Source of the DNA: Sthenelais limicola
Lineage: Eukaryota > Annelida > Polychaeta > Phyllodocida > Sigalionidae
Length of the DNA: 64,000 nt
NCBI GenBank assembly: GCA_942159475.1
Contig: OW804102.1
Location: forward strand, 28,092,873-28,156,872
Direction of reading: 5' to 3'
In this document: positions 45,663 through 55,634 of the stretch, piece after piece
How the letters are laid out: every line of letters begins with the position of its first letter
How positions within the stretch are numbered: the stretch's first letter is position 1
Position numbers and translations under genes: made by a program
The notes under the pieces: model-generated
Told to the model about the DNA's origin: nothing
Seen by the model: the letters and a program-made list of their open reading frames with translations, nothing else
The model's database searches: none

Positions 45663-45935
45663 TGGTTGTTGACAAAAACAAAGTTTTGAGGTCGGCTGTT
45701 CAGTTCAGTCAACGATCATGATATAACTATAAATTTAACAAGTCATATAATATATAACAAGTGTCCAGAGAAAGATGTAAAGGTATTGTTTAGATTACAG
45801 TAGTTTATTTATGTTTATCAAGCTTTAATTAAGTGTTGAGCCTCCAAATAAGTTGGCCCCCAATGGCTTAGGCTTGTGACAATTTGCGCCTGCCTGCACG
45901 CGCGCAAGGCATTATTGGAAACCTCTGGAGGGCGA

Positions 45936-46049
45936 ATTAAATATCCTATAATATACCATTGAACTCCGCTTGATCTCATCTTTTCAAATATGATAATATC
46001 TCATAATCCATTTCGTGCGACTTGTGATTCATTTTGCTGTGACACATCA
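45936..46049 (+). mobile_element. MITE family A, right part of the split copy
   Basis: Continues the element broken at 40486. It contains AACTCCGCTTGATCTCATCT and TGCGACTTGTGATTCATTTT and ends GACACATCA. Confidence 0.87.
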
Positions 46050-46196
46050 AAAATAGGAAATAATGAGGCTTGGAACTGGTTCAGCAGGGGGTCTGGCTAT
46101 CACTCACACGCCTTATATTCAGATCAGGACTGGCACTTCCCAGGGTATTCCAGGGATTTCTTAATGATGTATCAATGTGGTCTCTACTGTGTGAAT

Positions 46197-46302
46197 GGTC
46201 TAGTCCACTAAGCCGATTCTTATGCGATTCTCACAGAATTTAGTGCAAAAGAGTCCTCTGCGGCGCAAAATCGCATGAGAATCGGCTTAGTGGACTAGGG
46301 CC
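46197..46302. mobile_element. MITE family F copy 2
   Basis: GGTCTAGTCCACTAAGCCGA then TTCTTATGCGATT is mirrored by AATCGCATGAGAATCGGCTT then AGTGGACTAGGGCC. 106 bp. The interior reads AGTGCAAAAGAGTCCTCTGC, also present in inverse form in copy 1. Confidence 0.9.
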
Positions 46303-46585
46303 TTAATTTTACTTTACCAACTAATACTATTAAAAACCTGCAAGAACATATCTAACGTCAGTGGCCGACCAAGAGGACGTCTGCCATCACGATATGAGAC
46401 ATTGGAGAAGGTGCATAGTATCTTGCTACAAATAAGAACTCAAGGTCTCAAGTACTCCAGCGTCTCTATTTATCAGCCGACTAGTCCCGTATAGTAATTT
46501 GAATCAGCCTAAAGTATGTTCTTAGACCTTTAGAAAATGTTCTAAAAAGGTCGAAAAAATCCCACAATATGTTGACCCTATTCCA
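46303..46585. other. Short unassigned spacer
   Basis: No feature recognised. Confidence 0.4.
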
Positions 46586-46978
46586 TGATATGTCACAAGT
46601 CGCGAAAGGGATATTTGTAAATGTGCATTATTCACAAGATCTCTATCGAGGAATGTTCTCACTTTTAGGATATTTACCGGTAAAAGTCGTATAAATGCAT
46701 TTATTAGTTTCAAGACTGTGCATTAAATATATCCTTACTTTCCTAAGATCATCCTCTAAAGTATCCTTAGCTACTTTACTAGTAACGGTTCATCCAGAAA
46801 TATTGCAAACTTTTTTATTCAAACTTTTTTATTTAGAATTCAGAATATAGAAATACTTATTATAATAAAATATAGAATTACTTAATAAATGTGCTACATG
46901 CTTACTATCATTGAAATCAGCTCGATCTCATCAGTTCAAATATAATGATATCTCAAAATCCATTTTGTGACACTTGAA
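46586..46978 (+). mobile_element. MITE family A copy, ends decayed
   Basis: Retains GTCACAAGTCGCGAAAGGGA, ATTCACAAGATCTCTATCGA, AAATATATCCTTACTTTCC and ATGATATCTCAAAATCCATT. A short internal duplication of TTTTTTATT and ATATAGAATTACTTA-like blocks lies near 46810-46880. Confidence 0.83.
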
Positions 46979-47465
46979 CCTAAGCAAATCCAACCTTGTA
47001 GTATAGGAGTGAACCAATGCCATCCACTACTAGTATAGCTCTATGAAGGAGCCATGTGCAACTGCCCTATACAATGGATTATTTCTTAAGAAGGCGTATG
47101 AGAAGAAGTAGAAGAATAGCTGGGTGTACAGACCATTTCATGCAGTCAGACAAATGTGTAAATGTATTGGAGGAATAGAAATAAGCGAGGAGAGGATTAG
47201 GAGGAGGAGGAGGCTGTGGAGAGATCTTGTTGTATAAATACAATACCAGGAAAGGCAATATGAGCTATGGGGATACATAATGTATTAGACACTGGGATAC
47301 AGCCTTACATGTGCTCATATTATGACCATCGAGGGAGGTTTGGAGCAACTCTCAAAATATGTGGGTCAGTACCACGGAATATGTATTACTGGTGAAATAG
47401 TGTTAGTTTGCTAGTTAATCTACACTAACGCTCGTTGATTTTACTTAATATATAATAGTTTTATT
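46979..47465. other. Unassigned spacer
   Basis: A GAGGAGGAGGAGG run lies near 47203. No gene. Confidence 0.4.
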
Positions 47466-47469
47466 TGGT

Positions 47470-47640
47470 CCTGGGTATGACCATAAAGTGCCTTTCTGTC
47501 TCTTTTCTCTGTCTCTCTCTCCCTTCTTCTCTATCTCTATTTCCTGGGAATGATCATAAACTGCCTCCCTCTCAGCTCTCCCGCCCTTGATATAACCATA
47601 TTAGATGTGTTGATAAGGGCTTAAAGCAACTCAATCACTA
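47470..47640 (-). repeat. Family G repeat, copy 2
   Basis: Reverse complement of 1165-1335: CCTGGGTATGACCATAAAGT, CTCTTTTCTCTGTCTCTCTC and CTCAGCTCTCCCGCCCTTGA, with about 90% agreement by eye. Confidence 0.78.
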
Positions 47641-47933
47641 ATAGTTTTATTTCCAAAATTGACTAACAGAAAATAAGGCAATGTCTTCTGAACACAGATC
47701 TTCCAGACATACCAGAAAGGATAATACAGACTAAATTATACTTAGGTGTTTGTCCGTGCAGTGGTTCCGGCTTTTGTCCCATATTGACACGGGTCTATTT
47801 TTATAGCCCAGTTAAGTAATTTCTCAATTAAATTTTAAATTTGGCGTCCTAGATTTTAGGATTGCGATTGCGATTATCCAGCTGTTTATATCCAGCCGTC
47901 ATACATGTAGGGTGAATTAAAAAACATTTGTCG

Positions 47934-48172
47934 GGGTCAGATCTTCGGAAAATGAACAATTGGCAGCTCTATACATTTAATAAATTCTGCTAAATTAGAC
48001 TGAACAATTGTCAATACTAGGTATATCTGAGTATATTTGATGTTGCCTTGATTCAAACAATCCGTTTGTTTATATATGTTGAACTGTATTTCGGACACCA
48101 CTTTTTACTTAAATTTGGGTTATTTGAGAGGATTGTTGGAGGCTCACTATACATTTTCTAGCAATTTCACCC
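47934..48172 (+). mobile_element. MITE family B, full-length copy
   Basis: 239 bp from GGGTCAGATCTTCGGAAAAT to ATTTTCTAGCAATTTCACCC. This copy shows best that the two ends are GGGTCAGATC and GGGTGAAATT forms of the same TIR. Confidence 0.93.
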
Positions 48173-48593
48173 TGTAGAGTTGACCCAGCACCTGTACTTC
48201 TGATAAAAGCCCGAACCAAGTGCTCAAATATCATCAACCGTATTCATGAGGTGTGTAGGGCTATTGCAGCCTTGACATTGAGGATTATTCTCACATAAAT
48301 AAAACATTGAATTTTGATGGCAGGGATTATTCTAAACACTGGGATATAGCCGGGTGTGAGTGGGCTGCCATTAGTCATCAGAGTCATGTTCACTTGGTGG
48401 AGATCATGCGATGAAATATGTTTAAAATAAAGATTAATTCTCCACCTAGACTGCTCAAGTAAGTAATGGGATCATACATGTTTAAGCAATGTGTTTATGT
48501 TGCCTGAATAACCTAGAGTAGGATCATAGCCTTACAGTAGTGAGGATAGAATAGAAATATATATTGGTGAAAGTATGACATCTTTAATTGTCA
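48173..48593. other. Unassigned spacer
   Basis: No feature recognised before the AAG target duplication of the right Academ-like copy. Confidence 0.4.
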
Positions 48594-48596
48594 AAG
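48594..48596. repeat. Target-site duplication AAG, left
   Basis: AAG precedes TAGACTGGTGCCACATAG. Its partner is at 54996-54998. Confidence 0.75.
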
Positions 48597-49212
48597 TAGA
48601 CTGGTGCCACATAGAGAGAAAAAAAATTCTAGAGGCATTTTTTGTTAATGCTTGGTATACGGTGGTTTTATACTAAATTGAGGCTGCTGAGTCCGAAAAT
48701 GCTGGTTACCACCCTGAAATATTGCTCTATCCTACCACCAGGGGGCGTTTTATGTCAAATTTCGGACATTTCTTCTTATAACTTCCAGGAAATTAATCAC
48801 AGCCTTATGCATCTATAAAATCATTTGTAGAAGACATCATTAGCTTCCGATTGATGTCAACTATTTTACTATGCAATAAATATGACATTTTATATGAATT
48901 TTCAAAAAAATAAAAAAAATGCATTTTTTCACAAGGTGTGAAGTTTTTGAAAACTGTATGACAACAGAAAAAAAACTGTTGATTTTAGCCATTAGCAATT
49001 ATAAAATGGAATAAAGGCCCATTAATGAGCTTCCATTCGACACCATTTACAAACCAATCGGATCAATATTCATAGAGATATTGATTGTTGAAAAAATGAA
49101 GTACATTTGATTTTCAGTGATCATTTACTTAAACATCAAAGTCACATATTTTTTAACTTTCACAAAGTTAGCTCTACAAGGAAATGTGTTTTCATTAACA
49201 AAAAAGGCTTGG
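48597..49212 (+). repeat. Inner TIR of the right Academ-like copy
   Basis: Same sequence as 45044-45659 reversed, starting TAGACTGGTGCCACATAGAG. With that TIR it bounds the 2.9-kb spacer of the large inverted repeat. Confidence 0.88.
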
Positions 49213-49364
49213 GATTTTGTTTGCATCTAACAAAAGTATTACTAGTATCAGATGTCTCAATGTCAAGGTCATTAGGATAATATCCTATGTATGTACATCT
49301 ATACAAGTTGTTAGTATTTCTGACTGTAGATCTGGAACATTGCTGTCACTCATACTAATTGCTT

Positions 49365-52294
49365 TTAGCAGTTCTTGTTTTTGCAAGCTTCAGGAACTGG
49401 TTCCAAAGTCATAAGGACTGGCATGAGGCATGAATCGTTGATGAACCATCCAAAATCAGAAGGATCTGGAATCATTGGCTTGGGAATATGTGCCTTATTC
49501 CAAATGAACGCCTAATAATGAGCTTGCTTTAAGTGTAGCTCAGGCTTTCTGCATTTTCCAAATAAAATGTGCCGGGCCTTGTCAACTGATGTTGTTTCAG
49601 AAACTTTGTATAGGTGGCAGAAAAATGTTTCCACAGCTGACATTGTTGAAGGAGGTAAAGCTTCATTTAGTCCAATTTCATTCAACAATGTGTGATGACC
49701 CAGGAAATTAGCGTAACATGTTTGTTTTGAGTGGCCAGAAATAAATGAGTGCATGAAAGGCAGGTCGATTAGCATGGATACCATTTGGAAGAAGTTCTAC
49801 TATTTCATGCACTGGGTAGTACTTGCGCTTTTTGCAGTCCCAGCTTTGACCCACAACTTTTGACAAGAGATTTTTCTTGTAGTGAGCCAAAAGTAAACCT
49901 AGGACATCTGTTTCCCTTGATTGTACAATAAGGACAACTGTAATAATCTTAACTTAATCGGAGAATAGAAATTGTAAAAGTATGCCACAATATAATAGAC
50001 AACTGAAGTGATACAAAACACAATATAAATGGTAGGTGGTCACTTCCAGTCATCAACGGAAGTGATATTGTTACCTACCATAACCTGTAAGAAACAAAGG
50101 CCAGTTTGGAAACCTCCCTGATGCCAGAGATCCAGGCCTATAGCGAATATTTTTCGAAATAAACGTCCAATCACTCAATCAATCACAACTACAGTGTCCT
50201 TATTGCAGTAAATTGCATGAAGAATGAAACATGTCTGCTTTCTCATGATCAGATTCTAGCCCTGACAATAAAAGAGTAGGACAATTGCTTTGAACTACAT
50301 CAATTTCTTTGAACCCTCCACTGACCACTATGGTCTTATTTTGTTCAAGAAGAAGTTGTTGTGACAAAAAACATGTTAGATCTCCTTTGTTTTTGGCCAG
50401 TGAGAGGAAGTTTTCCCAATTTGTTGGAATGGGAACATGACGTCCTTCAACCAATTTACGCATAGGTGCGCATCCTTTGGCCCTCTTTATTCTGGTCAGG
50501 TTCTTTATGGGTGTTTCCTTATATCAATCAAATATGATGTGAATTTGATTGAATGAAGCTACTGCACCCATAACAGCTATCTTGAACATATCTGCCAGCT
50601 CACCAAATGTGACAGTCTCTGTGATTTTCAGTCTTATTGCCCTGGCAGCAAAGACTGGAAATCCCAGAGACTGTCACACATGTCTTAATGTTGGCTGGCT
50701 TGCCAATAGAACAAATAAGTGCATGCCCATCAATCAACACACAACTGCTTCCTTCCAAACTAATAGAAGAGGGGCAGGGTGCACCTTTAACCAAGACATC
50801 AGCAAGTAATGACTTGTTTCCAGATCTCATTTTATTATTAGGTTCAGCCAATGACAATGGCAATGACAATGACAGGCATAAGTTCATGCTCCATTACCTT
50901 TACCATCTTTCTGACCAGCTTCAAAAGAAGTTATTAGGCGCTGCATGACACTCCTGTCAACTTTCAAAATTGTATTCTTATCTTTGCTTTTGCCTTGTTT
51001 CTTCACCTTGTACAAATGGTCAAATGTGAGGGGATTCTTCCTTTTGAGTGCCTCATGAAATGAAGTTGTACATTCCACAAGATGAGTAGCAACAAACTTG
51101 TTCAAATTCTCTTCCCCATTTATCTTGGCTGACAAAAGTGAGTTTTGGATTTCAATATGTCCTTAGAAGCAATGTTCTGTAAGAGCTCTGTGAAAATATG
51201 TGCCTTGACTTGAGCTGGGTGTAGAGGCTGTTTTCATCTCTATTATCCCGCTCTTTTCTGCTGGGCAAAGTTTCATTCAGAATGATGTCATTCTTCTCTA
51301 CTTCATACACTCTGTATGTTTCATTACTGATGTGTGATTGCAAATTATATATCAGGGCCCACCTATTCAAAGCTTTCCTTGTCTTACTGATACAAACAAT
51401 GGCACCCCCACATTTCCCTGTTGCATTTAGCCAATCCTGCGCATGGTCTGCATCAATTTGGTTGAAGCATCTAGTTGATCAGTAAAACAACCTTTCTTGA
51501 ATTCAGCCGGATGAAAATAAGGCAACATGCGGTTGAAAGATTCCAGATGAATGTCCCATAAACCATCATGATAATTACGTGTCAGCATGAGAAGAATTGA
51601 AACCATTTGCAAATAATGCCACCAGAACAAGAAGTCAGGATTGTCCTTGGAGTTTATTTGGGTAAACTCCTCAAGAATATCCTGAATATGAAATTGTTCA
51701 AATATTGATATCAGTTCCTGACTTTTAGAGGAAGCTTTTTCAAGGACATGCTCAGCTGTATTTTGTCTGAGGAGGCCACTCTCCACCCAAGCATCAGTTA
51801 ACCCTATTCCTTGTACATGTTGACCAATCACCTTTAGAAAATTCATGGCAATATGTAAGCCACCAAGCCTAATGACCAACTTATGGTTGTATTTTGGTGT
51901 TAGCCATTTAATTTCAAGCAGTTTACAATATAGCGCTTGGTCAACTGTAATGACTGTCTGTCTCATACCAAGTTTTTCTGCAACAAACATACATCTTTTA
52001 ACAACTGTGCTAAGTGTATCTAGTTCATGTGCAGGTGCTTGAATGATGGGCATATGTCCAACTGTGGTAATGGGAGACTTGTTTGTAGATATCTTTTCAT
52101 TATATTCTGTTCCGCCATGTCTTTCATCCTCATTTTCCCGCCCATAAATGAAAGCTAAATCTCTTGCTTGAGCAGCTTTTGATCCACTGGGAAGGTACCA
52201 ATTGCTTTCAATGATTGGAGCGCCCCTATCCAGGATGATATAAGTGTGTCTAATTGAATCCCTTAGGAGAACATCTGATAGATAGCTGATATAT
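49365..52294 (-). pseudogene. Broken XPG/PIN-nuclease-type transposase, second copy
   Basis: Mirror of 41962-44891 with every stop and frame change in the same place. The longest piece is 51427-52053, which differs from its partner by one residue (Glu for Gly in AEHVLEKASS). The identical lesions show that both copies descend from an already broken parent. Confidence 0.75.
49938..50180 (+). mobile_element. SINE-like insertion within the transposase (right copy)
   Basis: Mirror of 44076-44318. It contains AAATAAACGTCCAATCACTC then AATCAATCACA. It is present at the same position in both transposons, so it predates their last transposition. Confidence 0.5.
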
Positions 52295-52677
52295 TAGCAT
52301 TCATGTAGACCCAATTTAAAGGATCACAATGAATTGCATAATAAGGTATTAACCTTATATAATCTATCTAAGCAATGCAACTTCTAGGGCAATCCCCTAG
52401 TCTATCGAGTGTATGGAAAGTCATCTGTCTACAATACAACACATTTTACTGACCAATGGTCAATATACTATTTGTCTGGGTGTTCTTTAACAAAATAAAC
52501 AAACAATTTCATAATATGCAATTGTGTATTTATTAAGTTAACAAAGTTGGATATATTAACAAGGGAAAATAAACTAGGCTTGTGAAGATGTATATATGTA
52601 TGAGATCATTTCCATGAGATTGACCTTGACCTTGAGGAATTATCCGATGATAGTAATTTTTTTCCTGAAAATTATTT

Positions 52678-53277
52678 CTAAGCATTTTTGTTGATGAAAT
52701 CACATTTCTTTGTAAAGCTAACTTTGTGAAACTTCTAGAATATGCACTTTGATGTTTGGGTAAATGTTCACCTAAAATCAAATGTGCTTCATTTTTTCAA
52801 GAATCCATATCTCTATGAATATTAAACCAATTGGTTTGTAAATGGTGTCAAATGGAAACTCTTTAATAGGCCTTTATTCCATTTTATAATTGCTAATGGC
52901 TAAAATCAACAGTTTTTCTTCTGTTGTCATACAATTTTCAAAAACTTCACACTTTGTGAAAAAATGCATTTTTTTTAATTTTCTGAAAATTCATATAAAA
53001 TGTCATATTTATTGCACAGTAAAATAGTTGACATCAATCGGAAGCTAATGATGTCTTCTACAAATGATTTTATAGATGCATAAAGCTGTGATTAATTTCC
53101 TGGAAGTTATAAGAAGAAATGTCCAAAATTTGACATAAAACGCCCCCTGGTGGTAGGAAAGAGCAATATTTCAGGGTGGTAACCAGCATTTTCGGACTCA
53201 GCAGCCTCAATTTAGTATAAAACCACCTTATACCGAGCATTAACAAAAAATGCCTCTAGAAATGTTTTAGAGACATA
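52678..53277 (-). repeat. Outer TIR of the right Academ-like copy
   Basis: Corresponds to 40979-41578 reversed. The outermost part is pushed out to 54980-54995 by the nested element. Confidence 0.88.
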
Positions 53278-53286
53278 TAATATGTA
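53278..53286. repeat. 9-bp target-site duplication, left
   Basis: TAATATGTA, exactly repeated at 54971-54979. The left Academ-like copy has the site only once (inverse TACATATTA near 40968-40976), which confirms this is a duplication made by insertion. Confidence 0.93.
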
Positions 53287-53698
53287 CGGTATGACTAAAA
53301 GACGCACAGCACCGAAAATCCGCACAGCATCCGCACAGCACCCGCACAGCACCGCCGCTACTTGTGTGATTAATTAGACACACCACTTCACAGTTTTTTT
53401 ACATGAAATATTCAATATATACCCGAGAAATTTTAGGATATCAATAATGATGGGTGGATCTCAAAAGCCAGTAAATATGGGATTGAATAGCTGAATAGTT
53501 TGACTGTGATTAACTGTCAAAGTTGCTTAAATTAATTTTCTGTAATTTAGTCACTTATAATTCTTTAAATAAATCTCCCAGTCAACTAATGGAAAATTTG
53601 TGGAAATAACTGGTGGTTCATTCCGTACTCATGCTTGCGAGTGTGGATAACTTTATTAAATATTCTGAATAGAATTAGAATGAACGCAATGCTTTATT

Positions 53699-54266
53699 GT
53701 ATATGAGCAATTCCACCAAAAGTGCGCCATTTGGGTTGAAAAACAACAGCTCCTCCAGAGGCTAAAATATTTATCTGAGATTATTTTCGTTGGTATTTTC
53801 GGATCCAGAGGAAAAAAATCGCCTAGTATCCTACAACGTTTTTTTTTTTTTTTTAATTGTGAGGCCAGGAAAATGCTTATTTTCCTGTCAGCACCACACA
53901 TAAAAAACGAAGGTTTTTCTATCAGCGTTATGGCCCTTATACAAAGACCTATCAAGTACACACTAATTCGAAACATTATGCATGCATTTTTATTATTTAT
54001 TTCTAATTTTAATCGTCATTCATGTTGAAATATTTACCTTTCCCCCTGCCCCTATATGTATACCATCAGAATTCAGGTCACAGTCTCTGCAAAGCTGCCC
54101 TGACCACAATTTTCATTATTAACGTTCCCAATTTCGTTTATATTAGCAGCAATATATCTACTGTGTGTACGAGAAAAAATAAATCAATTGAAGCGATTTT
54201 TTAAAAATATGAATTTTCAGCCCTGGATGGCCAAATGATGCATTTTTGGCGGAATTGCTCATATAC
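53699..54266. mobile_element. Inner TIR element (568 bp)
   Basis: GTATATGAGCAATTCCACCA at the left is mirrored by GGCGGAATTGCTCATATAC at the right, and similarity extends to about 36 bp. It lies wholly inside the Mutator-like element. It is either a nested MITE or an older internal part of it. Confidence 0.7.
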
Positions 54267-54645
54267 ATGTAATACGAATTCTGTTCAGAAAACGATCACT
54301 GTATGAAGATACCAGAAAACGGGAACCCGTTTTTAATACCTTTATACAAAAAACTAGAGAACAGATAAGAATGGTTGGCGATTTAAAATCTCTGTCAACA
54401 AGTCTGAAAGATTTAGAGAGAATTAACGTAATTTGATTTGATCTTGGTTTGGCCATGTCGTATAACAGGCAAGAGAAATGATAGTTTTCTTTGCTAGTAG
54501 AAAATGTGACTAAGCATTGAATAATCATTTTTGTTATACTGTTATAAGACATTGCGTTGATTCTCCTTTTATTCAGAGTATTTAATAAAATAGATTGATT
54601 TATTGTGTTCTATTAATTGTGACTAAGCATTGAATAAACATGTTT

Positions 54646-54713
54646 CTGTCATTAAATCACTGTCCCTGTCATGTATATATATACACATGACAGGGACAGT
54701 GATTTAATGACAG
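54646..54713. other. Perfect 29-bp hairpin
   Basis: CTGTCATTAAATCACTGTCC continues to ATGT and is exactly mirrored from 54685 to 54713, around a 10-base AT core (ATATATATAC). It is near the right end of the Mutator-like element. A 20-base direct repeat (GACTAAGCATTGAATAA) lies just before, at about 54509 and 54620. Confidence 0.93.
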
Positions 54714-54970
54714 TAGCTTAATCTAAATATCACGAACTTCGACAGCTATTTACAGTAAAACTATTCCAGTCATAAAACCCATATTTACAGGCTATTGAGA
54801 TCCGTATTCAATAATTTGTATCCTCAAATATCATGGTTATTAAAAGAATATTCCATGTACAAAATGGCAAAGTGGTGCGTCTAATATTAGTCGCACAAGT
54901 AGCGGTGCTGTGCGGGTGCTGTGCGGATGCTGTGTGGGGTTTCGGTGCTGTGCGTCTTTTAGTCAGACCC

Positions 54971-54979
54971 TAATATGTA
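54971..54979. repeat. 9-bp target-site duplication, right
   Basis: TAATATGTA, after which the Academ-like TIR resumes as GTTTGGCACCAGTCTA. Confidence 0.93.
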
Positions 54980-54995
54980 GTTTGGCACCAGTCTA

Positions 54996-54998
54996 AAG
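54996..54998. repeat. Target-site duplication AAG, right
   Basis: AAG follows CCAGTCTA and matches 48594-48596. Confidence 0.75.
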
Positions 54999-55267
54999 AT
55001 AAATATATATATATGCGATAATGAAACGCCAATATTTGAGTGTCAACACTGTATTACACGATCATATGTGGACGCTATTCGTGATGTGTTGTTATGATCT
55101 TTGAATGTTTTAGTGATGAAATAAATAAGGAACTCGGAGGCACGACTGATCTATTAAAGAACCTTTATCCAACTAACTTTATTATGATAAATCCGTACAA
55201 ACTCTCACCAGGATGAGAGTCAATGAAAAGGGGGCGTATGCTTGTTACCTCATATCCTGGACTGGCT

Positions 55268-55634
55268 TGTATAATACAGATAAATGAGTCACAAGTCACA
55301 AAAACTGGATTATATTTGAAAAGATGACAACAAGAGGATTCCAATGATGGTACACAGTAAGGACATCTAAGTAGTGTGTCTATATTTTATCATTGATATA
55401 TTCATGATTGAAAACAAGTTTGCAATATTTCTGGGTGGACAATTACCAGCGAAGTAACTAAATATACTCCATAGGATGACCGTCTAAGTTCAAGAATATA
55501 TTTAATACACATTCTTCAAATTTTTACACATTTATTGATGCGACATAAAGCGCTAAACTCCTCAAGGATGAGAACATTCAAACAAAGAGATCTTGTGAAT
55601 AAATCACTTTGAACAATATCAACTTTGCGAATTA
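55268..55634 (-). mobile_element. MITE family A copy, outer ends lost
   Basis: Retains ATGAGTCACAAGTCACAAAA, CAATATTTCTGGGTGGACAA and AGAGATCTTGTGAATAAATC. It stops in AACTTTGCGAATTAGTTAG before the terminal block. Confidence 0.87.

Larger units (their letters stand above)
40487..45935. mobile_element. TIR element that splits the MITE and hosts the left Academ-like copy
   Basis: TGCCCTCCAGAGGTT at the left edge is mirrored by AACCTCTGGAGGGCG at the right edge (a TIR of about 14 bp). The boundaries coincide with the break in the family A MITE. Without the Academ-like insertion and its 3-bp duplication the element would be about 740 bp. The host site keeps CTTATT on the left and ATTAAATATCC on the right, so the target duplication is probably 3 bp (ATT or TTA; alignment ambiguous). 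No coding sequence of its own is visible. Confidence 0.7.
53287..54970. mobile_element. Mutator-like non-autonomous element (1684 bp)
   Basis: TIRs of about 100 bp: the left starts CGGTATGACTAAAAGACGCA and the inverse of the right starts GGGTCTGACTAAAAGACGCA. Both then carry ACAGCACCG and a short tandem of CCGCACAGCAT/C units, and CTACTTGTG. The 9-bp duplication and long TIRs fit MULE/MuDR elements. No transposase is visible; frames at 53656-53976 and 54259-54552 lack domains. It contains a second TIR structure (53699-54266) and a perfect hairpin (54646-54713). Confidence 0.85.
48597..54995 (-). mobile_element. Academ-like DNA transposon, right copy, split by a nested element
   Basis: Reverse complement of 40954-45659. 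Corresponding coordinates sum to 94256 from 48597 to 53286 without any indel seen. After the 1,684-bp nested element the last bases (TAGTTTGGCACCAGTCTA) complete the TIR. Its own duplication is AAG, unlike GAT of the left copy. Confidence 0.87.

Noticed and set aside
40954..54995. A single large inverted segmental duplication
   Set aside because: Homology ends exactly at TAGACTGG/CCAGTCTA in both copies, and each has its own 3-bp duplication. Two insertions fit better.
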